DNA of 64,000 nt from an uncultured Ilyobacter sp. (GTDB lineage Bacteria > Fusobacteriota > Fusobacteriia > Fusobacteriales > Fusobacteriaceae), in contig NZ_OY764059.1 of assembly GCF_963668085.1 (NCBI RefSeq), forward strand, positions 1,798,001-1,862,000. Direction: 5' to 3'. Position 1 is the first letter of the stretch, and every line of letters begins with the position of its first letter. Both the position numbers and the translations under genes were made by a program. A model generated the notes under the pieces. It made no database searches, was not told the DNA's origin, and saw only the letters and a program-made list of their open reading frames with translations. Positions 17,185 through 25,368 of this stretch are shown piece after piece.

Positions 17185-18783
17185 TTAAAGGTTTATTATC
17201 ATCAAGAAAATGTATTGGGATAAAAAGAAAATCAACAAAGTCCATGTATATTTATCCATTTTAAGTGGTACTATTGATACGCCGTCTTCTTCTACAAGAC
17301 CGCTATCTAAAAGTTTTTTTCTAAGGCCGAGTACGGTGTATTCTTTGATCTCTTCTTCAGTTTTTGATGAAGGCAGAATCAGGCTCAATAGATATCCTAC
17401 ACTGTATGTTGATACCAGTCCCACTGCTGGCTTCCATATCCAGCTTGCCCCTGCATACTTTCCAAACATTAATGTGATGAAAAATCCTAAGACTACTCCT
17501 CCTGTTACCCCTTTGTCATTTGCCTTTGTGGTAAACAAAGCAAGGAAAAATGCCCCACACATAGGTCCCGATATATAGGAAATATAACTACCTACTGTCT
17601 CAAGAACTGATTTTGTAGTTCCAGAAAATCCAAGTAGCGTAAATATTATTATTACAACTCCCCATACTGCCGACACAGTCATAGACATTTTAAGAGAAGC
17701 TTCCTGATGATTTTTTGAAAAAAATCTTTCATAGATATCTTTTACAAATACTGTTGACATTGAGTTTAGCAACGAGTCAATACTAGACATGGCCGCTGCA
17801 AAAGCCCCTGCAATTACAAGACCTACAACCCCAACTGGAAGATGATTTACTATAAAGTCTATCATTATATCATTTGAACTTGTAAACTCCTTCCCCTTAT
17901 AAAATACAAACAAAAGAATTCCTATAGTTAAAAATAAAAAGTATAAGATGTTCATAATAAAGGCACTTACCATAAATGAATTTTTTACACCTCTTATAGA
18001 TTTTGCTGTAAGTATCCTCTGTACCTGCCCCTGGTCAAATCCAAAGTAACGAATCCACATGACAGTTCCTCCAAAAAGTGAGGCCCAAAATGCATTTGTC
18101 TTGGAGATATCCAATGAAAAATCAAGTGCTGCCAGTTTCCCTGATTCTTTTGCCACAGCAATTGTTTCAAAGAATCCCATACCAATTCCCTTTAAAATCA
18201 ATCCCATTGAGAAAATAAGTCCACACCACATAATCACCATCTGTACAGCATCTGTCCAAATAACTGCTTTTATTCCACCAAGAAGGGTGTAAATTATAGA
18301 AGACAACACAACTATGGGAACTATAAGTTTTAGATCCCAACCTGTGATTCTCTGCAAAATCAAAGCTGGAACAAAAACCATAGAACTAATTTGAATTATA
18401 GAATTGACAAGAAATCCTATTACGGTAAGCATTCTAGAACTTATCCCCAATCTTTTTTCAACGTACTCATAAATCGATGTTAGTTTTAGATGATATAAAA
18501 CCGGTATAGTAGTGTATACCACGAAAAATATAGCTAGAGGTACGCCTATGTTTACCATAAACGGAGCTATTCCAGCGTTATAGGCCCACCCTGGAGCTCC
18601 TACGAAACTGTTTGCACTGATCATTGTAGCTGCTACAGAAAGTCCTATTGGCAACCAAGGCATAGATCTTCCAGCTAAGAAGTAGTCCTCCTGATCCTTA
18701 TTCTCCTTCCCTAAAAACCACCCAATTACAAGCAAACCTAAAATGTAAATAATAATAATTGCCGAATCAATCTTTGAAATCAT
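17185..18783 (-). CDS. Sodium:solute symporter (SSS family)
   Basis: This 532-residue transporter has about 13 hydrophobic helices. I place the start at the ATG at 18783 behind a GGGGGG site rather than at the longer frame end at 18855, because the extra 24 residues would be read across the operator. Family signatures are AGRSMPWLPIGLSVAATMISANSF near 41-64 and the central GGIKAVIWTDAVQ. SSS members couple Na+ to uptake of sugars, carboxylates, amino acids or urea. The LacI partner and SnoaL-like enzymes suggest an organic carbon source, not identified. Confidence 0.9.
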   Translation of the reverse strand: MISKIDSAIIIIYILGLLVIGWFLGKENKDQEDYFLAGRSMPWLPIGLSVAATMISANSFVGAPGWAYNAGIAPFMVNIGVPLAIFFVVYTTIPVLYHLKLTSIYEYVEKRLGISSRMLTVIGFLVNSIIQISSMVFVPALILQRITGWDLKLIVPIVVLSSIIYTLLGGIKAVIWTDAVQMVIMWCGLIFSMGLILKGIGMGFFETIAVAKESGKLAALDFSLDISKTNAFWASLFGGTVMWIRYFGFDQGQVQRILTAKSIRGVKNSFMVSAFIMNILYFLFLTIGILLFVFYKGKEFTSSNDIMIDFIVNHLPVGVVGLVIAGAFAAAMSSIDSLLNSMSTVFVKDIYERFFSKNHQEASLKMSMTVSAVWGVVIIIFTLLGFSGTTKSVLETVGSYISYISGPMCGAFFLALFTTKANDKGVTGGVVLGFFITLMFGKYAGASWIWKPAVGLVSTYSVGYLLSLILPSSKTEEEIKEYTVLGLRKKLLDSGLVEEDGVSIVPLKMDKYTWTLLIFFLSQYIFLMIINL

Positions 18784-18810
18784 AAAATCCCCCCTGTAAA
18801 TTAAGTCAAC

Positions 18811-18834
18811 ATTTATGCATACGTATGCATAAAT
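18811..18834. promoter_or_regulatory. Perfect 24-bp palindrome, likely LacI-family operator
   Basis: The half-site ATTTATGCATAC (18811-18822) is followed immediately by its exact complement. The centre is TACGTA, with the central CG pair usual for LacI/GalR operators. It lies 27 bp upstream of the symporter ATG and about 80-105 bp downstream of the predicted transcription start, so repression could act as a roadblock. Confidence 0.85.
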
Positions 18835-18922
18835 CTGTAAAAAAATATATATCATGCCCCCCTAAGGCTTTTTAAAGTAAGTAATGAACTCTGTATTTGG
18901 TCATATTTTTTTAATTTCAGCT

Positions 18923-18951
18923 ATTATAGTTGATAAAGCAGGGTCTGTCAA
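18923..18951 (-). promoter_or_regulatory. Consensus promoter for the symporter operon
   Basis: The minus strand carries TTGACA (18951-18946) and TATAAT (18928-18923) with a 17-bp spacer, a perfect sigma-70 consensus. It gives a leader of about 130 nt that contains the palindrome. The rest of the 350-bp gap up to 19133 shows only a weak imperfect hairpin near 19096-19123. Confidence 0.85.
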
Positions 18952-19133
18952 TTTATTTTTTATATGATTTTTTGATTAATCATTGATATTATTTAACTTA
19001 TGTTATTTTGATGAGTTTTAGTATCAAAATTTTGGACACTTTCAAAACAAATAAAAAAAGTACAGGGAAATATCTTCCCCATACCCAGAATAATCGAAAA
19101 GGATAAATTTAACTATCCCTTTCAATATCTCAT

Positions 19134-20846
19134 TTAATCATTCATTATATTCTCTCCGGCTCTTTTACCAAATACAAGTATGTCAGTAATGGCATTTCCC
19201 CCGAGTCTGTTGGTTCCGTGTATTCCTCCTACTATCTCACCAGCTGCAAATAACCCTGGAATTGTCCTTTTCTCTATATCCATAACATGGTTCTTGTCAT
19301 CAACTGTAACTCCACCCATTGTGTGGTGAACTGCCGGAGCAACGGCCTGTATATAATAAGGCCCCTCTTGTATCGGAAGAAGGTCTCCTCTTCTAGAAAA
19401 CTCTTCATCCTTTCCTGAAGCCACAAAACCATTGTATTTTTCTAAAGTTTCCACTATAGCCTCTGTATCTATGCCCATAAAATCAGCACACTCTTTCAAG
19501 TCTCCCTGGCAGAAAAGATTTTCTCTTTTTAGGGCAGCCACCTCTGTTTTACAAGACTGGGTTCTGTTGGCAACTTTTTCTATCTCCTGTCCCCAGAGAA
19601 GGTAAGCTACTCCGCCTTCCTGAGAAAGAATCCCGTTAGAAACTACATCTCTTCTTTCAAGCTCCTCTACAAATCTCTTCCCCTGTTTATTTATAAGGAT
19701 GGCTCCGTCAAATCTAGATCCCCCCACATGAGAAAGGGCTCCTGTCTTTGGATTTGAGATTGGGAAGGTCTGAATATAGTCCATGTGCACAAATCCAGCC
19801 TGTACCTCTTCACACATCACATGACCGTCTCCGGTTATTCCACTCTGATTTGTAGTCTTGTATCTTTCATCTAATTCAGGATTATATTTTTTCCTCATCT
19901 CTATATTTCCAGAGAATCCACCGGTTGTCATGATGACTCCCTTGCTTCCCATGAAGTTTACCTTAGATCCCCCTATACTTGCAGTTATTCCCTCTACTCT
20001 AGAATCTTTTACTATAAACTTCTCAGCCTTGACACCTGTTCTTATGTCAACTCCTAGAGATAAGGCTTTCTTTTTTAATTTTGTGATTAGCTCTACTGCG
20101 TATTTCCCCTTGAAAACCGCGGCTCTAGGAACACTGTGCCCCCCGAAATGTATAAGTTCCCCTTCTTTAAATTCTACACCGACCTCTTCTTTTAGCCATT
20201 TATAGGTAGGTAAAGCATTTTCACTCAATATCTTTAAAAGTTCCTGATTATTCTCTCCGTCTCCTCCAGTAAGGGCATCATTGAAGTAGACTTCATGTGA
20301 ATCATTTAACTTTTTTAACCTCTGAGCAGCATTTCCAGGTATATTGACTCCACCCATAGACACTAGAGTGTTTCCTCCAACTGCCGCTGTTTTTTCAAGG
20401 ACTACTACACTAGCTCCCTTTTTGGCAGCAGATATAGAGGCAGCAAGTCCAGCTCCTCCAGCTCCTACAATTACCACATCAAATTCTTCTTTTTCCTTTA
20501 GTATATTTTTACCCACTGCTATCTTCTCTAGATTTTCCGACTGTAGGATCTCATTTTCTAGAGTTTCTATATCTCCTCCAGCTTCAACCAGGGCATTTTT
20601 TACAGCTTCTCGTATTCCTCTTGAGCTCACAGAACACCCTGATACATTTGGTACTAGTATAGAGTTTTTTTCTATGATTTTACTGGGCACATTGTCAAAG
20701 GCCGGATCTGAGATCACCGGAGTTTCATTGTGCTCTAAAAAATCAATTTTAGAAATTTTCCCATCTTTTATATCTAGAGATAATTTTATATCTCCGCCAT
20801 ATCCTATTCCACTTCCATAAAACTTTCCATCATTTAATTTCTTCAA
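19134..20846 (-). CDS. FMN-binding/FAD-dependent reductase (urocanate/fumarate reductase-like flavoprotein)
   Basis: This 570-residue protein joins an N-terminal FMN_bind domain (about 1-95), with a flavinylation-like motif SGCSVSS, to a FAD_binding_2 reductase domain (about 120-568) that opens with VVIVGAGGAGLAASISAAKKGA. Family catalytic residues are visible as ERRD (the arginine proton path), HHTMGG, and HGTNRLGGNA. The His found in fumarate reductases (QxHPT) is replaced by Phe in QTFP, so fumarate is unlikely; an enoate such as urocanate or an aryl acrylate fits better. There is no signal peptide or heme motif, so it is a cytoplasmic, soluble enzyme. Confidence 0.88.
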   Translation of the reverse strand: MKKLNDGKFYGSGIGYGGDIKLSLDIKDGKISKIDFLEHNETPVISDPAFDNVPSKIIEKNSILVPNVSGCSVSSRGIREAVKNALVEAGGDIETLENEILQSENLEKIAVGKNILKEKEEFDVVIVGAGGAGLAASISAAKKGASVVVLEKTAAVGGNTLVSMGGVNIPGNAAQRLKKLNDSHEVYFNDALTGGDGENNQELLKILSENALPTYKWLKEEVGVEFKEGELIHFGGHSVPRAAVFKGKYAVELITKLKKKALSLGVDIRTGVKAEKFIVKDSRVEGITASIGGSKVNFMGSKGVIMTTGGFSGNIEMRKKYNPELDERYKTTNQSGITGDGHVMCEEVQAGFVHMDYIQTFPISNPKTGALSHVGGSRFDGAILINKQGKRFVEELERRDVVSNGILSQEGGVAYLLWGQEIEKVANRTQSCKTEVAALKRENLFCQGDLKECADFMGIDTEAIVETLEKYNGFVASGKDEEFSRRGDLLPIQEGPYYIQAVAPAVHHTMGGVTVDDKNHVMDIEKRTIPGLFAAGEIVGGIHGTNRLGGNAITDILVFGKRAGENIMND

Positions 20847-20888
20847 CTTCTACCTCCAAAAGTACGGTTACGTATTATTTTGAAGGCC

Positions 20889-20917
20889 ATTATATATTTT
20901 TTCACAAACTTTGTCAA
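20889..20917 (-). promoter_or_regulatory. Consensus promoter of the FMN/FAD reductase gene
   Basis: The minus strand has TTGACA (20917-20912), a 17-bp spacer and TATAAT (20894-20889), about 40 nt upstream of the start codon. The rest of this 305-bp gap holds the AraC gene's terminator and AT-rich filler. Confidence 0.85.
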
Positions 20918-21049
20918 GTTATATCAAACATTTTTGTTTTAAAATTTAAAAAGTTCGCACCGGTAATTTAAATTTTAAAGTTTTCAATCTATTTACATAT
21001 TAAGCCTGTTTTTACATAGAAATGCTGATTTTAGTATAAATCTAAAAAT

Positions 21050-21079
21050 GGAGTAACAGCCGTCTGTAGCCGTTACTCC
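21050..21079 (-). terminator. Intrinsic terminator of the AraC-family gene
   Basis: GGAGTAAC and GTTACTCC pair around a 14-nt loop, followed by ATTTTTAG on the minus strand. It separates the AraC gene from the downstream reductase gene. Confidence 0.8.
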
Positions 21080-21151
21080 CATATATATGTCTTGGACTCT
21101 GTGCTTTAAAATTAATAGTTTATACAAAACTTGAAGAAGAGTCACTAATTT

Positions 21152-21970
21152 TTATTTAATTTGTTTTATATATTGTTTTGGTGTCAGACCATACTTCATT
21201 TTAAAGAGCCCTATAAAGTGAGATATATTATCAAAGCCCAGTATCATTGCAACTTCCGTTACATTATTTTCTTTCAACAGATGCTTGGCACGTTCTACTT
21301 TAATTTGGTTTTGGTATCTTTTTGGAGTAGTCTTAAACTCCTTTTTAAAGTAATAATCTAAGTTGGACTGACTCATTCTAAGCATTTGTGCAATCTCTCC
21401 GATAGACAAATGCTCATTTCCAGGTTTTATTATTATATCTCTGGCTATCTCTGCGGGATTATAATATGTTCCATCCAGAGAATCTTTTTTGTTATCGTTC
21501 ATAAGTCTGTATACTAATTCCTGCACGTGCAAATCCATAAAGAAACGCGATTCTTTATCTTTTTGATACATATTAAGATTTAAACTCTTTAGGACGTTTA
21601 ATAATTCCTTTGAATAACTCTTTTTTATGATCTTATCATTTGAAGAAAATTCCTGCCCCATACGTTGGGATATCTTATCAATGACGTGACCATTTATCTC
21701 GTAAACGACTGCCTTGGTGTGTGTAGCAATATTAAACTCTACATTGGAATCAGGTGGCAATAGTACATATTCCGTAGGTGTATATGAAAAAGTATTTTCA
21801 CCATTGATAGACACTACTTTTTTACCGCTAAACATTGTACAAAGCCTGTAATAACCATATGATTTATATGTATCTTTATATCCTTTTTCTAAATCATAAT
21901 ATAAAATCTTTAAATGATCCGATTCTACATTATCATAGCTTTCTGCTACCCTGTCAAAATTCTGCAGCAA
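21152..21970 (-). CDS. AraC family transcriptional regulator
   Basis: This 272-residue protein starts at a TTG with an ideal AGGAGGTGA site. Residues 1-160 form a cupin-like ligand domain of the AraC N type, and residues about 165-272 form the double helix-turn-helix (LSIGEIAQMLRMSQSNLDYYFKKEF and VTEVAMILGFDNISHFIGLFKMKYGLTPKQYIKQ). It is divergent from the iron alcohol dehydrogenase gene with a 250-bp shared region, so it most likely controls that gene. The effector is unknown. Confidence 0.92.
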   Translation of the reverse strand: MLQNFDRVAESYDNVESDHLKILYYDLEKGYKDTYKSYGYYRLCTMFSGKKVVSINGENTFSYTPTEYVLLPPDSNVEFNIATHTKAVVYEINGHVIDKISQRMGQEFSSNDKIIKKSYSKELLNVLKSLNLNMYQKDKESRFFMDLHVQELVYRLMNDNKKDSLDGTYYNPAEIARDIIIKPGNEHLSIGEIAQMLRMSQSNLDYYFKKEFKTTPKRYQNQIKVERAKHLLKENNVTEVAMILGFDNISHFIGLFKMKYGLTPKQYIKQIK

Positions 21971-22025
21971 AAAATCACCTCCTACTGTAACATAACGAAA
22001 CTATATATACCTTAATATAATTATA

Positions 22026-22052
22026 CGTCTTATAACAGTACACAATAAGACG
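22026..22052. promoter_or_regulatory. Inverted repeat in the AraC-ADH divergent region
   Basis: CGTCTTAT (22026-22033) and ATAAGACG (22045-22052) are exact inverted copies with an 11-nt spacer (19 bp centre to centre, close to two helical turns). This fits an AraC-family binding site, although such proteins more often use direct repeats. It lies 56 bp from the AraC start. Confidence 0.55.
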
Positions 22053-22220
22053 AAAAGATATTATATGATAACATGGTTACATTTAATTTTCAATATTTTC
22101 TCCTTTTATACTACTCTTTTAAAAATCGAATATTATTTTTTTATTTACGGTTAGATTCATTTAAACCACTTCGATATACTATTTATATAAACATCATAAA
22201 TATAAAAAAAGGAGAATAAA

Positions 22221-23372
22221 ATGGCTGGATTTAAATTTTTTATGCCTTCAGTTAACTTAATGGGTCCAAACTGTCTTGAAGAAGCAGGAAGAGAAACCAA
22301 AGCATTAGGTTTCAAAAAGGCAATAATCGTAACAGACAAGGTATTAAACAAGATCGGATTAGTAAAAAAATTAGAGGACGTTTTAACCGAGAACGGAGTT
22401 TCTTCGGTAGTATATGACGATACTCAACCAAATCCTACAGTTACAAATGTTAACGATGGATTAAAATTATTGAAAAAAGAAGAGTGCGATTTTGTTATCT
22501 CATTCGGTGGAGGATCGCCTCACGACTGCGCCAAAGGAATCGCTTTGGTAGCTGCAAATGGTGGAAGGATTAATGATTACGAAGGGGTTGACATTTCAGA
22601 GAAACCTCAATTACCCTTAGTTGCAATCAACACCACTGCAGGAACAGCATCTGAAATGACTAGGTTCTGTATCATCACCGATGAACTTCGTCACATCAAA
22701 ATGGCAATCGTTGATAAACACACAACACCTATTTTATCGGTAAATGATCCGTTATTGATGCTTGACATGCCAAAATCATTAACTGCGGCAACTGGAATGG
22801 ATGCACTTACTCATGCTATAGAAGCATATGTGTCTACAAGTGCTACTCCTGTTACTGATGCTTGTGCCCAAAAAGCAATCGAGTTAATCAGCAACAATCT
22901 TAAAAGTGCTGTAGAAAATGGTAAAGACGAAAAGGCTAGAGATATGATGGCTTATGCTGAATTCTTGGCAGGTATGGCATTCAATAATGCTTCACTTGGA
23001 TACGTTCATGCAATGGCGCATCAATTAGGTGGGTTTTACGACTTACCGCATGGTGTTTGTAATGCAATCTTATTACCACACGTCCAAGAGTATAATTTAT
23101 CGGTGGCGGCAGGAAGATTAAAAGACGTTGCAGGATTTATGGGGGTTGATGTATCTGAAATGACAGACGAAGAAGGAGCGAAGGCTGCTATAAAGGCGAT
23201 CAAACAATTATCCAAAGAAATAGGGATTCCTAGCGGAATCAAGGAACTTGGAGCAAAAAAAGAAGACTTTGACATACTAGCTGAAAACGCACTTAAGGAT
23301 GCCTGCGGATTGACTAACCCTATCCAGGCAAGTCACGATGAAATTGTAGCTATATTCAAAAGCTCTTTATAA
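22221..23372 (+). CDS. Iron-containing alcohol dehydrogenase (group III)
   Basis: This 383-residue NAD(P)-dependent dehydrogenase belongs to the DhaT/FucO/AdhB group. It has the [12 protein letters not shown] nucleotide site (near 95-106), the [12 protein letters not shown] signature, and metal ligands in HAMAHQLGG and DLPHGVCNA. Codon use is markedly more biased (GAA, GGA, AAA, GTT) than its neighbours, which suggests high expression, as expected for a fermentation enzyme making ethanol or 1,3-propanediol. The exact substrate cannot be decided. It has a clear AAAGGAG site and a divergent AraC regulator, and is followed by a transposase relic. Confidence 0.93.
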   Translation: MAGFKFFMPSVNLMGPNCLEEAGRETKALGFKKAIIVTDKVLNKIGLVKKLEDVLTENGVSSVVYDDTQPNPTVTNVNDGLKLLKKEECDFVISFGGGSPHDCAKGIALVAANGGRINDYEGVDISEKPQLPLVAINTTAGTASEMTRFCIITDELRHIKMAIVDKHTTPILSVNDPLLMLDMPKSLTAATGMDALTHAIEAYVSTSATPVTDACAQKAIELISNNLKSAVENGKDEKARDMMAYAEFLAGMAFNNASLGYVHAMAHQLGGFYDLPHGVCNAILLPHVQEYNLSVAAGRLKDVAGFMGVDVSEMTDEEGAKAAIKAIKQLSKEIGIPSGIKELGAKKEDFDILAENALKDACGLTNPIQASHDEIVAIFKSSL

Positions 23373-23375
23373 AAA

Positions 23376-23566
23376 ATGATAGAAGACAAACTTGGAGTTG
23401 AGTCCTATTTTTACAAATCCTTATCATTCATGAGAAAGAGGTACAAATGAGAATACCAATGGATTGTTAAGAAGGTATTTTCCAAAAGGAACAGATTTTA
23501 TGAATTTTAAAAAAAAAGATGCAAACAACTCAGTTTACGCTATTAACAATAGACCAATAAATTTTT
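23376..23566 (+). pseudogene. IS30-type transposase C-terminal relic
   Basis: Read with a one-base frame shift near 23411, this stretch gives the C-terminal catalytic part of an IS30 transposase: IEDKLGVESYF, then TNPYHS-stop-ERGTNENTNGLL, then RRYFPKGTDFMNF. The expected Trp codon (SWERG) has become TGA at about 23431, and the reading frame is shifted upstream of it. The rest of the transposase and the inverted repeats are absent. The ENTNGLLRRYFPKG text is characteristic of IS30 around the last acidic residue of the DDE triad. It is a dead remnant directly behind the alcohol dehydrogenase. Confidence 0.85.
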
Positions 23567-23577
23567 GAAATGGAAAA

Positions 23578-23601
23578 CGCCCCAAGAAGTCTTTTGGGGC
23601 G
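23578..23601 (-). terminator. Intrinsic terminator of the half-permease operon
   Basis: CGCCCCAA and TTGGGGCG form an 8-bp stem followed by TTTTCC on the minus strand. It lies about 40 bp past the last leftward permease gene and may also act on readthrough from the alcohol dehydrogenase. Confidence 0.8.
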
Positions 23602-23639
23602 AAAATAGAATGTTGCATTTAATTTGACAATGTAAGATC

Positions 23640-24173
23640 TTATATCAAATTTTCTGCATTTATATATATCTTTTTTATCTCATCCTCAGGTATCAGATTT
23701 GAAACTATCCTGGCCATTATTATTATGCCAAAAATATCTATTACCAACCTGCTAAAGGCAAATTTAGATCCTAAAGATGCCATTTCAAACAAAAACATAG
23801 GTATTTTGGTAGTGGACCAGGCCCCTAGGAATACTATTACGTTGCTGAATTTAACCCCTTTTTTCATGAATACCGCTGCCACAGGGAAAGCCCCGTATAA
23901 AGGTCCTGCCGCTGCAGACCCTATAAATAAAGCCAGTACAACTCCTTTTATTCCTGAATCTTCACCCATGTATTTAACCATAGTTTCCTTTGGAACCCAG
24001 TTATCCAAAAGTCCAAGCAATATAAATACAGGAGGGATTACAAGGACCATCTCCTTCAGGGAATAAACGGTTATTCCCACGGCTTTTACTCCCATCTCAT
24101 GGTTCACAAAGAATAATGCAATCAAAATCAAAAGTGTAATGGTAAAAAATTTATATCTTTTAATAAGTTTCAT
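23640..24173 (-). CDS. Half-size permease (YraQ/DUF318-like), subunit A
   Basis: This 177-residue membrane protein has four or five hydrophobic helices. The core motif GSAAAGPLYGAFPVAAVFMKKG, with WSTTKIPMFLFE after it, matches one half of the two-fold YraQ/DUF318 permease family, whose complete members have about 300-350 residues. The gene starts 1 bp after the preceding half-permease gene, so the two are translationally coupled and probably form a heterodimeric carrier or channel. The substrate is unknown. Confidence 0.72.
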   Translation of the reverse strand: MKLIKRYKFFTITLLILIALFFVNHEMGVKAVGITVYSLKEMVLVIPPVFILLGLLDNWVPKETMVKYMGEDSGIKGVVLALFIGSAAAGPLYGAFPVAAVFMKKGVKFSNVIVFLGAWSTTKIPMFLFEMASLGSKFAFSRLVIDIFGIIIMARIVSNLIPEDEIKKIYINAENLI

Positions 24174-24174
24174 T

Positions 24175-24696
24175 TTACACCACCACTATTCCTATTATAA
24201 AAGCCACAACAAAGGAAAAAATAAAGGCCATTAAATTTCTAAAAATTGCCAGACGTTTACCAAAATATTCAACCTCCACAGGAAGGGTCACAAGACCTAC
24301 CATCATGAGGGTGGATATAAAGGCTGCAACCTGCATATAGCCTGCACCGTTTTCCAACAGTATAGAGGCTGTGGGAAAAGCCACAAAGCCCGGTATCAAA
24401 GTTACCGATCCAATTATTCCAGAGACCAAGACTCCAATCCATCCTGACTGGTTACCTATAACCTTTGATATTGTTTCAGGGTTAAAAACTGCCAAAAGTA
24501 CTCCTACAAGAACTATTACCCCTAAAAATTGAGGAAGTATATTTTCAAAAGACTTCAATGCTTTTTTTAGAGATTTTTTAGTCTTATTTTTATCTTTAAA
24601 ATATGAAAGAGTTAAAAGAAACAAAGTTACACCATATAAAGCTAAATTCAAAGATTTCACCGCCTTTAAGTTATATTTAGATAGGTTCACAAACAA
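24175..24696 (-). CDS. Half-size permease (YraQ/DUF318-like), subunit B
   Basis: This 173-residue membrane protein has the related half-permease core GSVTLIPGFVAFPTASILLENG and a following LPVEVEYFGKR segment, paralogous to the next gene's GSAAAGP...AFPVAAVF...KIPMFLFE. Each half carries one 'aFPtA' motif, so the ancestral fusion is split into two coupled genes. It begins immediately after the membrane Fe-S gene, making a tight three-gene unit. A role in moving a metal, metalloid or thiol compound is possible from distant family members, but not shown. Confidence 0.72.
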   Translation of the reverse strand: MFVNLSKYNLKAVKSLNLALYGVTLFLLTLSYFKDKNKTKKSLKKALKSFENILPQFLGVIVLVGVLLAVFNPETISKVIGNQSGWIGVLVSGIIGSVTLIPGFVAFPTASILLENGAGYMQVAAFISTLMMVGLVTLPVEVEYFGKRLAIFRNLMAFIFSFVVAFIIGIVVV

Positions 24697-25203
24697 TTAT
24701 TTATTTTTCGTCTTTATCTGATTTATAAATCCGGCAATGTTCCCTGCATGACATAGCTCCCCACAGTAAACTCTTGGTTTCATAAGTATCCCCATTGTAA
24801 TGGCCAATATACTTGTGGCTACAAAGCCCATATACATGGCAGATCCCAGCTGATATATATTCTGGGATTTTACAATACCAGAAACCACTTTCACAGTCAA
24901 AAGTAAGGTAAAGCCGTATCTTGTAATCTTATTTGTTATAAATTTCGGTGTTTTGTATCCCATGCTAAACCTAGTCAAAATTTTCTGAAGACCTCCACCT
25001 CTAGGACAAAAATAAGCACAGTGAGGTTTCCCCTTGCTGAATATCGATAAGATTACTGCCATGGACATGGAAACGAGTCCTAAAATACCAAATCTTATGT
25101 CAAAAATTGGCAGTATCCACATAAGTAAAAATATTATCCAGGTATAATTTTCATAAAAATTCTTTTTCTTTTTGGATGATTTAATCAATTGCTTTGAAAA
25201 CAT
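24697..25203 (-). CDS. Membrane protein with two CX3C redox motifs (NapH/YccM-like)
   Basis: This 168-residue protein has four to five transmembrane helices and two cysteine motifs, CAYFCPRG (about 73-80) and CGELCHAG (about 147-154). In NapH, NosR and CcoG relatives, CX3C(P) motifs next to helices are redox-active or cluster-associated. The usual 4Fe-4S ferredoxin domain of those proteins is missing, so this is a minimal version. It is the first gene of a tight unit with two half-permeases and follows a flavoprotein gene by 165 bp. Electron transfer to or from the membrane is inferred. Confidence 0.65.
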   Translation of the reverse strand: MFSKQLIKSSKKKKNFYENYTWIIFLLMWILPIFDIRFGILGLVSMSMAVILSIFSKGKPHCAYFCPRGGGLQKILTRFSMGYKTPKFITNKITRYGFTLLLTVKVVSGIVKSQNIYQLGSAMYMGFVATSILAITMGILMKPRVYCGELCHAGNIAGFINQIKTKNK

Positions 25204-25368
25204 CCAATCACCTCCATGATTTTTAACTAAAATTTAAGACACTAAAAAATAATTATATTAGAATTTAATTATATAATACATTACTTTTTTTTCAATGTCA
25301 ATTTTTTAGGCTACTATTTTAAAATTTTAAATAAAAACATGTTTTGACTGAATGTTTCAAATAATTAT

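Noticed and set aside
17784..17789. Possibility that the symporter starts at 18855 rather than 18783
   Set aside because: The extra codons span the operator palindrome and have no ribosome binding site, while GGGGGG precedes the ATG at 18783.
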